Of a stretch of DNA of 64,000 nt, positions 47,973-62,900 are shown one piece after another. The stretch covers positions 10,573,501 through 10,637,500 of the forward strand of contig NC_084674.1 in assembly GCF_028389875.1 (NCBI RefSeq), in the 5' to 3' direction. Within the stretch, counting starts at the first letter, position 1. Each line of letters starts with the position of its first letter. The notes beneath the pieces are model-generated. The model had not been told where the DNA came from and did not search any database. It was given only the letters and a program-made list of their open reading frames with translations. Source of the DNA: Rhea pennata (lineage: Eukaryota; Chordata; Aves; Rheiformes; Rheidae). The position numbers and the translations under genes are program-made.

Positions 47973-50900
47973 CTGCAGAACAAAAAAAGTGAAAACAAAA
48001 TTGTCTGTCAAAAGGATACCACATGCCAATCTGTCTTCTGAACTCAGAACACAAATCTCAAGTCTAACCCCTTTGATTCTGAGACTTCAACAGAAGCCAT
48101 GTAAAAAGGAATCAAATTTCTTATTTCAAGTCTATATTGTTATTTGAAGAAATGAAATTCATTAAACGCACACTTGACCTCAGGGATAAATACAGAAATA
48201 CGCACAGTACACGCATAAATATTTCACCTGAATACTACAAACAAGTTTTAGACAAGAAACTGATGCTGAAGACTGTGCTGCAGACACAGTGGAGTCTGAG
48301 TACAACTTCCCCTTTCCCTGGGGCACAGACTGCATAAGCAGAAATAACCAGGCAGTTATCCCCACCTCCACCTGAACCTAAAGGTATGAGGGGGGAAGCA
48401 GTGGTGCTTCTCAAAGCTCAACAAACTGACTAACAGGTACCAAAAGGCAGCCAAGGCTTTGAATAGCTGCTCAGTAGGGGAAAGTCCACAGCACAAGTGA
48501 AGACCAGAAAAGGATAACTAGAAGCACAGAATGCCTCCTTACCTAAACATTTAACCTCCCCAACAGCATAGGCAGAGGCTGCTCTGGGTTTGTTGGTAAC
48601 AAGTGCAAGCTCTCCAAAATACTGTCCTCTGTGACACTGGGCAATCTCCACTTCTTGGTTAGCATCCTTACTTGTCATAGTCTGTAAAATAGAACATTTA
48701 TATTACTTTGCCTACAACTCTGCCTTTGCACAAGGTTGTACAAGGCTGCAGTTAATCCCAGATATCCCACAGATGTCCAACAGCTCTTTGGTTCGGGATT
48801 TTTAAGACTAGCAATACCCAAATCATACTTTATAGAATATCTTTACCACATGTTCAATTAGAATTTTGGTTAGAAAAGTGCAGGCTGGCCCATAAGAAGC
48901 TTTGAAGATTGACAGATATTCACTGTTACATCTGTTTGAAAGCCAATGTCTACTATGTCACTCAAGATAATACACTCCAGCTTTTTGTTGCTTCCAGTTT
49001 GCTATAATCAAAAAAAAGTTTCTCTCTGTCCTTAATGCCAGGGTGAGTACATCAGGTCAGTTTTCAGAGGAGCAAAAAAACTTCAACTTTAGTAAAGTGA
49101 CTTCTGGCCACTTCAGAACTGATGTAGGGTTTTTATAACCTATGTTACTGAGTGACAATGATAAATATCATACAGTTATAAATATCTTAAAATAAGTCAT
49201 GCTGGATTTCTGTGCAGCGCTTCTATTAACAGAACAAATCAGGGATTCATCTAAATCCAAATAATTCTATTTGAACTCACCTTGCTTTTAATCAAGATTT
49301 TTACTTCACCAGATTCTACAATGTAAAAGCAATCTGCTTTATCACCCTGTGAAGAAGAAAAGGTGAAAAAAATTATTTTTTAAGTTTAGTGTGAAAGGCA
49401 GAAATAGTATTAAAACATTCATTCTGAACTAGACTTTGGGTAGAAATCTGCCGGAATTGATAGCAAATGGACATCAAAGCAATGGGTGAGAGAAAAAACT
49501 GAAGATCTTTATAAAAGACTAATAATTTGTTATCAAGGTTTTCAAACTGCTGATTTACAAGTTAGAAACTGATATGAAGCTGGGCAGAAATATTTCTCAT
49601 CTCTTTTAAGATTAAGTCTGAAAGTAAAGAAAAAGGAGTAATGGTAACTATAAAGTCAGAAGAAAAAAAGGCCCAGAACCAGAGGAAGGTTGAGTTATGC
49701 ACTACCTAAGCAAACTGGACTTACATAAGTCAATGGGTGTGAACGGAATGCCTCAGAAAGCTGAGGTCACTACAAAGCTCCTCTTTATCATCCTGAAGTG
49801 GTGATGGTAACTGGGAGATATCCCTAGTAACTAGAAAAAAACTAAAATCTTGCCTATCTCCAAGAGGAGAAAAAAAGGAGGATCTGGGGAACTACAGGCC
49901 AACCAGCACAATGTTGCTCCCCAGAAGAATTATGGAGTAATTCATAAAACTATGAATGAAACAACGTTTGTCCCTTTGGGCTCAAAGAATGGTGGCCAGC
50001 AGTCTGAAGTCCAGCTAGATACTAGTATTATAGGTATCCATTATAAGTATCCCTTAGGGGCCGATATTGGAGCCAAAACTGTTTGACAGCTTCGTTAATA
50101 ATCTGGAGGATAGAATGGAATGTATCTTAGGAAATCCATGGATGATACCAGATTGAGGGGAGCAGCTGATACCCCAGAAGACAGGGCTGCTATTCAGAGG
50201 GACCAGAACAAGAAAAAAAAAAAACTCAAAGTTTGACAAAGCAAAGTCCTAGAAGAATGCCATGCAAGAGGACAGGCTTGGTACTGAAGTACTAAGGAGC
50301 CTCTTTAAAGAAAAGGAGCTGAGGATCCTAGTGGACAAGTTGAACAGGAGTCAGCAGAACGCCACTGCAGTAAAAGCGGCCCCCACACCCTGGGCTGCCT
50401 TGGCAAGTATGCAGCCAACAGGTCAAAGAAAGCATTTCTTCCCATCTATTTGGCACTCCTAAGTCTGCATCCAGAGTACCATGTGCAGTTTGGGGCTCCC
50501 CAGTACCTGAAAGACATTGAAGTACTGGTCACTAAGATGCTCAGGAGGCTGGAGCAGATGACATATGAGGAGAGGCTAAGAGCCCTGGCTTCAATCATCT
50601 TGAAAAGAGAAGGCAGAGGGGGATCTTATTGCTGTCAACCTAAGCGCGGGGCGGGGGGGGGGAGGCAGAGAGGAAACAGAATCAGACACTTCTTGGAGGC
50701 ACACAGTGAAAGGACAAGAGATAAGAGATAATGGACCATATTTCTAGATGACCATATTTCTAGATGTCAGTAGAAAGAAGGATCTAGTAAACTAACAAGT
50801 ATGAGCCCAGTGAATCCTGGGTAAAACAGCGGGATCAGCAGAACCCAAAACAACTAATTTGGGGGAGCATTAAGATAGAAAGAATGAGAAAGATAATTTA

Positions 50901-53900
50901 TAGAAAACCAAGTCCACACGGCAAGTCATCCACACAAGGAATGATGTAACTGACTGAAAGGTAGGGAGAATTGTAAGGGATAAAGCAGCTCGTAGCATCT
51001 TGCAGTTATAGAAAAATAAGTTATCTAAGGAAAGGGGAATAGGAGAAAAATTGGTGGCAATTTTATGTCAAGTTCTAGAAAGACATTGCAAAGTGTTGAA
51101 AAATAAACAGTTGAGTGTGATTTTTTCTTTTGCTTGGTAAAAACACTCAAAGTCCCATGGAAGTTTCTAGAACCTTTTTCAGAACCATCTAACATCAAGT
51201 TGTAGACCTTTAGCAGACTGCACTTTACATGTGCTCTGCAGAGGTTCACCAGGGCTTAATATTTTGAAAATTTTAGCTGCAATAGTGATGAGTTTCCCTG
51301 CAAAGGCAGCTGTGGGCTTGGTGTAGGGCTGGAAGTCGGAGCAGAGAGCTTATATATCCTTCCTGATAGGAATGAGAGGTGAAGACAGTAAGGGCCTTAA
51401 GGAGGCAGGGAATGGATAAGGAACTAATAAGGGAATAGGAACTGGTTCAACAAAACTGGGACATGATGTGAGGGAGATAAACCCAGTATCAAGTCAAGTG
51501 CAGTGGAAGAACCGGGAGAGGGTAAACAGGACTGGAACAGCAGAATAGGCAAAGCCAAAAGAGCCTGGAAAGTAAAAAAAAAAAAAAAAAAAAGAAAAAG
51601 AAAAAAAAAAAAAAAACATATATACCGTACATATATATACATATACATGTATTTGAAAGTAGTAGAATTGGAAGAGAGACAAGAAAGGGAGAGAAGGTTT
51701 GGGCAAGAAGACTGTGCATATGACAGGAAGGATGGAGAGATGACTAGGACACTCAAGTATGACTGTGAGAAGTTGATGTAAGACTTAAAAAAAAAAAAAA
51801 GAAAAAAAAAAGAAAAAAAAAAGAAAAAAAAAATTTGCAGTCACAGACAAAGCTGGGCTCTTAAATCAAGGTTCCTGGGAATGATGGTAAGCCATCCAGC
51901 ACAAAGCTTTCGTTCACTGTTGCCAACTATCATCACAACATGAGCAGATACAGTCAGCCCACTTCTGTGCTGAAAGAGTAGTTATTTATTTTTCTGAAGA
52001 ATAAAAATAAACTGAGTGGGAGACATAAGGACTTCACATACACTGGCAGGCATTAACAATTTTCAAGTGCTTTAAAACATAATGCACTTAATTGAAGGAT
52101 CTAATTCCAGAAAGATAATTAAAATGTAAAATTATCCACAAGAGAAAAGAGGTTCATGGTACCGATACAACTGCTGTAATGTACGAGCTATCAGGTTCTT
52201 CTCTAAGCATAAACTTTTATCATCTTTAGTAGTGTATCACCAACACCCAGACTAATCCAGATTATTAATCCAACTTCTGATTTTTGAAGGATAATTAAAA
52301 TTCTTGTCCTTAATTCAGTTTCTACAAAGATTAAAACCAACTGCGTAATTGGGTCACTGATTACTTGGGTTCCCAGGTTTCAGACTCAGATTTCTAAGCT
52401 TTGACTTTGCTGACAGTGCAGTTTTTTCAGACTCTTGAGCAACAAGATCTTCATCCGATAAAACTGAGGGGATTTTTGGAGAGAAATAATTTGGCAGTAT
52501 TTGGTTATTAGCAAAATAAGATTTCCTGTATTCAGAGTTAACTGACATACAAGGTTACTAATCATTCAAGACATTATCAAGGAGTCATACTTTGTTCATA
52601 AAACAGTAAGACTGTCATAATCAAAAGCCTACTATTCCAGGTAAACCAAGGACTTTCTTGGATAACTTCTGTTTAAAATAGAGCACTTTCTTCTTACAGA
52701 AATAAATAGAGCAAAACCCAGCTAAACATGACCCAAGCTTCCAGTGCTTCATTGGTAAATTATTCCAAAAGTTAACTGCCATCACAACTAAAAAAAACAA
52801 ACAAACAAAACCCGACACCCACAGCTTTAGGCTGAATTAGTCCAGATTCACACTCTACCAATCTAGCCTTGATCTAGTCTAGCAGTCAAAACATATACTA
52901 GCATCCAAAAACTATATAGACTGAAGCCAGACTACTCCAGCCTTGCAATACTCTTACCATCAGGAAAAACAGTAGTTTTTAACCCTGGTAGTTTCTTCAG
53001 ACAATATGGTCAACTGATTTGGGTCAAACCAGTGAAATACTTTCCAAGTACTTAATTTAGTTTTAACCAAATTATATATCTGTTTAAATTGTTCTAATTT
53101 TGCTCTTCAGTCAGACCTAGGAATTAGAGATCTCTTTAATATATGCTTGTGACTTGTTTAATCTACTCACAAGTGCCTTTAAGAAGTCTAACTGGGAGTT
53201 TTCATAGAAAATTGCATGGATATGTAGTTTCAACTTCTTGACACATACTCCTCTTCAGAAATCTTATAAAGACCATTTACAAAAAAAGAAAATGAGGAAA
53301 AAACCCAGAAGATAAAGTAGTAGAAAAATTCTTAATTAAAAAATGTAGTAGGCAATTTCCAAAATATTCAAAAACTGGTTAAATAAATTGGAAGTATTAG
53401 AAGAGTAAGTGATGCCATGTTGGTTCAAGTAATACGATTGTATAAGCAAATAAAAAGCAGAAAAAAGCAGAGAGAGGAGAATGATAGTGGAAATTCAGAC
53501 TCCAAATACCTGAGAAATGATACGTTCCCCATCTTGATACACTTTCTCCCCTATTACATCCACTATTTTCATTCGTTCTGAAGGCTGGAACAAAGAGGAA
53601 AAATAAACACAATCACTTGCTATAGTTAGTAAATTTTGTAGCCCTGTCAAAATAGAAATGGAGAGGCATTCACTATGGAACACACACATGCTGCATTTCG
53701 GTACTGAAAAATGCAGCCCCTGCAATGACACTGTCATATTACACCATTGCTTTCAAGGCAACCATTCAGGTATGAGAACTTCCATTCCATCCACGTGCTT
53801 TTCCTATCCCAAGGTTTCCAAACTGATTCAGCTGTTTTACAGTAAATATAACTGAAAATTACAGGAAGTGATTTTAACATTTAAAGAAATTGCTCAGAAA

Positions 53901-56900
53901 GAAGTCAGAAACTTTCTAAGTACAAACTTAAATGAAAAAATACCAGTAAAATATTTTCCAGTTATCTTAAGTCAGCATACATTTGAACATAATTTTTGTT
54001 TGTTTATTTGATCCAGGAATTCACTCCTATTGTGGAGAGAGGAAAGGGATATGAAAAAGCATAATAGGTCTACACTGTCAGCAAGCACTACAACAGGATG
54101 CCCAGCAAGGGCAAAAGGTGCTCATCTGACATGCAGTCACCTTCATAAACAGGAAGGGAGAAAGGGCGGTCTCAAGAGTTAAATTTATCTCTCATGTTTC
54201 CTGCTGCTCATATATAACATGACAAAACAATTTGGTTGATCCAGAGCAGTATAAACAGAATACAAGAAAAAATCCTAAATAATTAAAATAAGTACTTCAA
54301 CAGATGATTCAGTTTTAAATCCATTCATCTCACAAATGCACCTGGATCTAGCTCTTGTCTGAGAAACTACATGATCAGTGCATGATTCAGCTGCAGTTTG
54401 TCATGCAAAAAAGCCATCCAGTGCTAATGAGTTATTTTTCTACATCCTTAAATATTTATGAGTCATTTTTATGCTCAAAAAAGTCACGCTGATGGAACTG
54501 GTTTAAGCAAGGCATTGAGGGAGGTGTTGTGCAAATCTCTCCTTTTACAGTTATCAGCATATTTTCAAACTAACATATTCTAGAAGCTGCTATTCACACT
54601 TTACTATCTTGTAATCCTCTCTCCGGCAGATTCTAAGGGCTTCTCCAACATTAAAGATTAATGCTGAAAAATATCCTTATCTTAAAAAAAATAAAAATAA
54701 ATAAATAAATAAAAAAGGCAAGCTAAGTTACAGTGCAAGACAGGTGGACCAACGCCTAAAGCAGTTTGGTATGGTTCCCACTTGATTAATAGCTTTGAAA
54801 ACATCAAAAACATCAGCATGGCACATGCCTACTCTGCCTGGTCATTCTTTTTTTCCAGGCAGTGGTGCTTCCCCCTAGCCTGTTCTTAGCTTACCTCCTG
54901 AACACGAGCAAAGGGTTTAAAGCAGGATCTGCTACAGCCCATATCTTGTCCCCAAATGTAAAAATCATTCACGGCTGATAAAAGCTGAATATCTCAGTGC
55001 AGTGTGTCATTACTTCAGCACCATGCCCTCAGATGGAACCATATTCCCAATTTTCCAGTCTTCATTTTAATACCTGTTCTCTGGCATACTTATATTTTGG
55101 TATCTTTACATACATAGACTGAGATAAAAATCAGCAAGCTATCTTCCAACTGTGAACAAAGAAGAATCTGAACATAGTTTACACTGCTGCAGTTGTACAA
55201 CATTAAGTTGTATAGTAAACACAATTCCAAAGTAGCTCTTAAAATTTTGCTCTGAACAAAAAAGACACATAGGCTCCTGATATATCAGAAACACTGACTG
55301 CAGAGCTAATGCCAATGCAAGAATTTGATGCAGATATCTGAGAGGCATTACCTCCAAGGATTTAAGAAGGGGCACAGACTCAATAAATAACTCATACGTC
55401 TTCCTCTTCTTTGCATTGTTTTTCAGTATAATTCTTCTGAATGTCACTCGATCCTACAAGAAATAGCATGGAGAAGCAGATTATTCTCTTGGCCAAAACG
55501 ATCACTGTTAAAAGGACTTAAAAAGCCATAACATGAGCTAATACTTGCAACAAACAATAGATTTGAAAAGGAAGCTGTTAAAATGATACCATGTGCATCA
55601 CAATGGTGAATAACAGCTCTTTTGATGGTACTTACTGAAATAATGAACTGAAAAATGTGGAGCTATGAGACAAACTTGGTCATTCCCAGATAAGCATTTA
55701 AGAACTCAATTTCTGGTCTATCTACTACCGTTTTTCAAGGGTCGAGTTTTGGGTTTTGTTTATTTAGTTTTCTAAAGATGTATTCCACATTTCACACACA
55801 ATGAAGTCATGCTCTTCTGGTGGAAAACATTAGAAACTAATTTGCAACACTTAATTTGTTCAGGATTAAGTCTTAAATGGATTCTTCTCTTCTAGAGTCA
55901 AGGTTTTTAAAAGCAAATTGGATATTCATATAGGTCTCAAGTAGATCAAGAAACAGAATATCAAAGAGTGAAAAGCTTGATTCCCTACTCCCACTTTTAG
56001 AAATTGAGAGGCTGCTTTTTGCAGGGATTAGCTATTTCTTAACTACTGTCTGTCCCACGTGCATCATAAGCACCTTTCATGCAATGATTTTTTGGGTTGT
56101 TTTTTGAAGATCACACACGAGACAAGCTCCCCTTCCCCTCTTGCCCTGATGTTTTCTTTATTTCTCCTATGATGTAGTTATTGATGTACAGGCTCTGTGG
56201 TCGCTGGATGGCAGTACAGGCCTGCGTGAAGGCAAGCTCATCCAGTTACTGCACATCTGTCCCGCTACCTGAAATGGCAGACGTACTGGAGACTTTATTG
56301 TCAGTGATCTTGATTTTTACTTCCAAACAAAAGGCAGAGCATAACTACTAGAATATAATGGTGAGAAAGGCCACAAGAAAGCTGAAAATAAACACACATC
56401 AAGGCTCAGGGGAAGGGCACTTGCCCACCAAATATTGTTAGTGTTTATAATGTCCATGTACCCTGTTAGGATCAAGGTTCAGTTCTGAACAGAGTAAGAG
56501 CTGAAGAGTTTATCTTACACAACATGAAACAGTAAGTGTAAAACTAAAAACAAAAAAAAAGAAAGAAAAAAGAAAAAGAAAAAGAAAAAAAAAGAAAAGA
56601 AAAACTCAAAAGGAAAAGGGCAGAGTTGGTCAGGACAATGGTATGAAAAATATTGAAGTTTACATATAGCAAGTTATTAGGAAAAATATGCAAGTCCTGA
56701 GAGCCATTCCTCTGGATTTTATTTTCTGAAAAGGTCAGTTGATATTTTAGCAGAGACATTCTGAAGAGGTGTTTTCAGGCAAAAGGACAGTTTTACAGGA
56801 TATATAAATGTACAAATACGTTTAGGGGATAGAACAAATTAAGGATTGATACTGGTGGTGCCAATGGAACATAGAAGTTGAAAAAGATGACATAAGAAAG

Positions 56901-59900
56901 GAAGAAAGACTTTACTATTGTCCAAAGAACAGCAAGAGAGATGAGAAAGCAAGAGGGTTTTTTTTCTTTTTTTTTTTTTTTTTAATCATTGTTATTACTA
57001 TTATTAAAGAAATGGTTTAGCGGTAGGAAGTCCCATCAAATGTAGATGTCTAGAGAAGCAGAAGGGTGCAGAAACACAGGGAGGAATTGCAAAAGCATCG
57101 AAAGTTCAGAAGTCATTTGGAACAGTGGATTTGAGAGTATCACTGAGGGAGACAACTGGCAATATTTGAATAGAAAGAAGGCAGAGCAGTAAAGGAAACA
57201 TGCACGATTGTGAGGCTTTCCCTGGACATGTTCAGTTTAGGCCTACATTTGATTACTGCTTTATGTCTGAGCCTTCTAGGCTTTTGTTGGCCTAGGACTG
57301 CAATGCAGCAAGAGTAACTCATACTTCTTAAATCAGAGATAACCAGTGAGCTTTAGCTCACTTTAGCAGATTACTAAAAACATCATATTTAAAAAAAGAT
57401 CAGGTGCAAACTAGTACAATAAAGACTGGAGACAACAGAACCATTGAAAGAAAAAGTTTTAAGGCAGAAAAATGGAACCTTAGTTAATAAAACAATGAAG
57501 TGACAGATGACTGGCAAGAAGTCTCCCCCTTCAACCACGCCTTCCTAATTAAGTGACTGTAATCACTGAAAGAAAACCCCAAATGCTGTAGTTTGTTCAA
57601 AGGCAAACTAGACTGAAGAGTCATTGTCTCATTTTTGTCCTTTTATGAATGAGGTCAGTTTGCAGGTAGTTTATCTATCTCGTTTTGTTCAAGAAATTAG
57701 ATTTTAACATCACTCCCAGGTTGATTTACTACAACATTTTCTTATAGTTCACAAAGAAAAGGGAAGTCAGAAGTCAGCTTTCTCAGCAAGCACAGAAATT
57801 GTGTAAGCATGCTGTGTATAGAAGCTTATCAGTCATATAATCAAGGTCACAACAAATAGTCAACCCCTAGTGATAGTTGCCGAGGAGCCCAGTGCACACA
57901 GAAAGCATATAACGCTCCGGGCTTCAAAGGCTTTGTTGATCGCACAATCCACTTATTATGTGAGCCCTCACAGATGAGTAAGAGAGCACTGTGAAAATAA
58001 CTCTAACCAAATACTACAGAGAAAAGAACTAAAAAAGGAAAACCGAAGTTACAGCTCCTCATTCAAAACTGCTGGGCAAGAGACAAAGCATCATCACCAT
58101 TTAGCTTGGCATCTCAAAGGTCATGTTGACCTGAGAACCTCTTGTAGGGCAGCCACAGAGAGACCAGAAACATTGTGACAGCAATAGTTTATTTTGAGGG
58201 AAAACAAAGCTTTGGGCAGATTTCCTAGCTCTTTAGATAACTAACACACTCAAGAAACAACTTCCCCCCCTGTCCTTAAAGAACTGGAAATGGTAGCAAG
58301 GTGAGTTGAAATGTAAGGACATATTTAGATAGTGGTTTTTCTTCCTCCTCATAAAATATGTGCATCAATGTCTCCATTGTCCTCTGGCAGGATGAAAACA
58401 AAAACAATTTTTTCTCCTAATAGAAGCTAAGATTACAGCAAATGTAAAATAATAAATGGACTGATATATCTAATGATACAGTTTTTACAGACAAGTTATT
58501 TCAGGAAGGTCACCAAAAGCATTTGCACAATGGAACTTTTATGCCAGAAGATGAGATAACAAATAATTATAAAATAGCTATTAGCACAAGGACTCATAGT
58601 GAGAGGAGCACCTGCTGATGAACCCAGTGAGTTAGTGTTTAAAATATTACGCAGATGAGAGCAAATTCCTTTCCTTACCAGTCCCCAAAGGGCTCCTTCT
58701 GTTGTAGCAACAATGGTGGCAGCTCTAGGAGTGTTGTACATCAATGCCAGTTCCCCAAAACTGCCATGATTATCATAACGGCCCACACAGCGTGTCTGGT
58801 TGTCTTTTGCTACAAAGATATCATACAATCCCCTGGAAAAAGTGGAATAGATGCTCTTTATTAGACAACATTCCAATATCGATTATAAGAACAGTTTTCA
58901 GCTGTTACACTAACTTGAATACACACGAAACATTTTCCAAATTAAAAAACAGCTTGCTTACTGGAAGTAATATGGAACATGCTTCATTGAGCTTTCCATG
59001 TCTGATCTTAAGTTGTTTCCATCTAAAGTACTTTCACAACGTCTCTCCCTTAATACAGCATCTCACTCCTGACAGAACTAGACTAGGATCTACTTGATTT
59101 CCTCTGGACAGTATTTTCACACTGCTACTCTAAGTGATCTGGCCAAGGCACAGGTAGTTTCAGAGTCTTTAACAATCTTTGTCTTTTCACAGTATGTGTG
59201 CTATTCAATAGGGCCTGTTTAGAGCCACCTAAATCTATCCATATTCTGTTACCTTTTTCACAAAGACAGCATTACTGCAGTACCTTTGGGTAAACTCAGT
59301 CCAACCACTCACCTGCTTCTAAGGTTTTGCCTTAACCTACCTCCAACTTAAGAGTACGTCTGCTTTGTGATCCCAAAGTACAGCTGTAAGCTTGTATTTG
59401 CATACGTCTATGCTAGATTCAAACCTTCCAGCTCTTATGTTGATGACAGATACTGTAGAAGCACAAAGATCCCAGAAACATACCCAAGATAATGAGTAAG
59501 TTTTGCAGGGCAAACTGACCACTGTTATGAGTGGTATGTACTTACTCTCAAGCCAGACAGCTTAAAGCTAATTCAGGAACATATGCCTGTGACACGGAGA
59601 GGCAATCAACGAATCAATTCAGACCTGGCATTTGCCTAATAGCTCACTTAGGATCAAAACTTTTACACTCAGTTTAACTTCACACCATGCTGCGACTCAG
59701 TGCAAGCAACATTTGAACCAAACAATTTTATCACCATTTTCATGGAGAAAAGGCCGCTGAAGGACACAAGTTAACAGCATACGGTGTTAAAACTTGAAGA
59801 ATCGGCTTGGCTCTCACAGAACTCTCTGCATGCTGAAGTGACATTGTAGGATGCACATGGTTAGAAGAATGGGTAACTTTTGACAATTTTACAGAACATT

Positions 59901-62900
59901 ATGCATTCCACTCTCATCACACTGGCTTTAAACAAAAGTTGCAGAGCTAAAGAAAACTTTGTTATAGTTCACTTTCAGAAAGTGGGAAAGCTCTCTAAAA
60001 CTGCTGACATCTAGCCAGGACATCTGAAATGATCAAGAAGGAAGTGTTCAGGCACTAGAAGTCTCTCACACTTCACTCAATATGGAGCTGTAATCTGTTT
60101 AAGCTGGAAAGGCCCCCTCACCCTGTTCTTGAAGGGGCACACTCCTATCTTATGGTGTACTTAAGGGAACAGTAACCCAAAACACACTCAGAATTAAAAG
60201 ACCACTGACAAACATGGAAACATGTACGTGGAGTCAAAGTTCAAGACACAAATCTGGATCAAACTGCATCACAGCAGCTGCATATGAGGAAACAAGCTGT
60301 GCACAAAAAGCTAGTCATTTAAAAGTGAGACAAGAGTCCACACTGCTGTCAAGACTGTGTCATGCTTGATGCTTTAAAAAAATAATATAAAAAGTCAGGT
60401 AGCTTGACAAGGCTTGATTAATTCCTGGCTATGGTGCCAGAGAATATTTAGGGATTAGACTCTGGTCTAAGAGACTTTAAAAATGTATTACAGTCTGTAG
60501 AAAAGCAGGTAGGGAACATCTTCCTGCAGCTCGGATGTGCTGAATGCACATACAATTTTCCCCAATAAGTTGAAATCTCTGTCAGAGAGACTTGTATTAT
60601 CTCCTAGAACATCAACAGGTATCTTAGAAAAGAAAGAATCAACAGAAATGGCAGCAAGTGAAACTCCTCATAGTAAACAAATATGGGAAGTGTCATCAGT
60701 GAAAACTACCTAGCATTAACAGCAAAGCCTTCAGGAGTGCTGATAGACAGTACTGGCTTTGTCAAGTTATCTTTGAACACTACTGCTTCTAAAAGGAGTC
60801 ATCCAGAAAGCTAAAGGAGGCATATGAAAACTGCCTATCATCCTTACTATACACTCTTTTCTCATACCTAGGATACAAAGAAAGAAAATAAAACAACAAC
60901 ATGCTAACAGTAAACTACTGAAGTATGGATTAGGATTGCTGGAAACCTGCACTAAAATTCTTGCTATGTTCAATATCCACTTAATGATTCTCTGAAAGGC
61001 ATCAGGAGAAACAATTCAGATCATCTTTTTGATCTAGAACTATCTGTAAACATTTGAAGGGAAGTGAAATATATCCCTATCCATCAGTCTCAAAGTCATT
61101 TAGTAGTGCCATATTTTCCCAAGTCGGTTAACCTTCAGCCAGACATTCAGTTGTCTGTGCCCCAAGGACTAGTTTGGTTTGGCACCACTGGGCGACCTTG
61201 GCTCAGCTTTATTGAGAAAACTGTTGCTAAGCTGTGAGACAGTCCATGAGCTAAAGCCTTGCAAGATAAGAAGAGTGAAGACACAGACCAATGCGTAATT
61301 TCTGAGACAGTAATCGTTAGAAGCTCAATGACTCAAGAGAAAAATACTGACATGAAAAAAATATAAAACCCTATGGAGAAAAAAAAAAAAAAAAAAAAAA
61401 GCAGAAAACCAGAAGAGGACAACTCAGCGAGACTGAGAATCAGGCTGTTCGCAGAGGCAACAGAGCCCAACACCTCCCCTCCTGAATGAGGACTGCCCAG
61501 CCAACACAGACTCATTGAGCATCTCCTTGGCAGTGGTGAGCATAGTAATGCTTAGCTGTGCAACATGTTCGTCCTACCTCTCCTATGTGTGCATTACGCT
61601 GCACCCTCAAGTTGCATCCATCCTGCCTGCTATGCCTCTGTACATGGTAAAAGACACCTAGACAGATACCAAGCAATCTGGTGAGGAAGGCTAATAGCCA
61701 GAAGACTGAAAAAAGGCTGTGCCAAAAAGCCTGCTTTTTGTTTGCAGACAAGAAGCAGAAGAATTACTTCTGCCATACAAAGTCTCCGTTCACTCAGACA
61801 GGAAAGGAACTAATCCTCAGGGATATTTATGCATTAATGACTGATCTTAGAGCAACAAGACATCTCTGGATTTGCACTTGCAGACAAGTGGGAATTTCTT
61901 AGCTTTCTGTAATCACCGATATCTTTCTCTTTTTTTACATGAAAAATGAGGGAGGAAAGAACAGAAAATTGTTAACCTCCAAATTGTTCATAACAACAGA
62001 ACAGCATAGGCTGTGCAGGTGAGCTGGTGTTATTGCAAAATCAGGTATGATCTATTGCTAAAAAATATCAAGTTTATTTAATTCCCCTCATTGCACAGCC
62101 TTTCTGCCACACAGTTTGGCAACATATTTATATCACTGGTGTACTACACTTTGAAGACAAAGAAACCTTTAAAAGCCTGAAATCTTCCAACCCAGCTCTC
62201 CCTTGATAGAAGAAAAGTTGTTTTACAGCTATAAGGCTATTCCACATATACCATAAAACATCTACCAGTACATCAAGATAAGGCTGCATCTTGATAATCT
62301 TATCAAGATGAGGTTAAAATTCCAAGCAGAAGAAAAGCTTTATACTAACCAACAGTGGTTAGGAACTTGAGTTTCCTCAAGATGAACAATCCCTGCTCTG
62401 CATACCTTAAGAATATCTCATCTGTGCAGAGCTTGTGACTCCAAAGATTCCCATGAGCTCTGATCTGCAATAACTTACTCATATTTGAGACAGCCTGCTC
62501 CCCAGGAAATACAACAACAGAAGGAACTTGCCCTGTCCAGGTAAGGACATGGGATCAGGGCAGAGCAGCTGAGGGAAGTATCTGAGTGTAGAAATGTTTT
62601 AAGGTAATGTAGAACGGTAGAGAAACTAGGAATGGGCACAGTGAGGATATATTTGAAGTTCTCTTATGTTCTAGTAATTCCAGTAATCAAAAAGGGGAAT
62701 GCCACTAAGTGAACAAGGATTATCAGAACCTAATCTAGAAATTGTCTTGCAAACCCCCTAATCATAGCTTAAATGACAATCTAAAGGCAATGCACTGTTT
62801 TAAAGAAATGCTTTAAAAAACATTTAACACCATATTAAGGGTGCCATTATTTCAATGCTAAGAATGATGGTTATAGTGAGTCAAAAAAAAAAAATTCACT

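Larger units (their letters stand above)
49347..53509. other. PRKAR2A intron with CR1 relic and A-rich tracts
   Basis: 4.2 kb. It holds the CR1 relic at 49866-50770, a purine-rich stretch up to 51840 and three A-rich tracts between 51574 and 51832. No exon supported. Confidence 0.6.

Noticed and set aside
50725-50766. Tandem 17-bp duplication (GACCATATTTCTAGATG twice)
   Set aside because: A simple local duplication at the edge of the CR1 relic, too short to matter.
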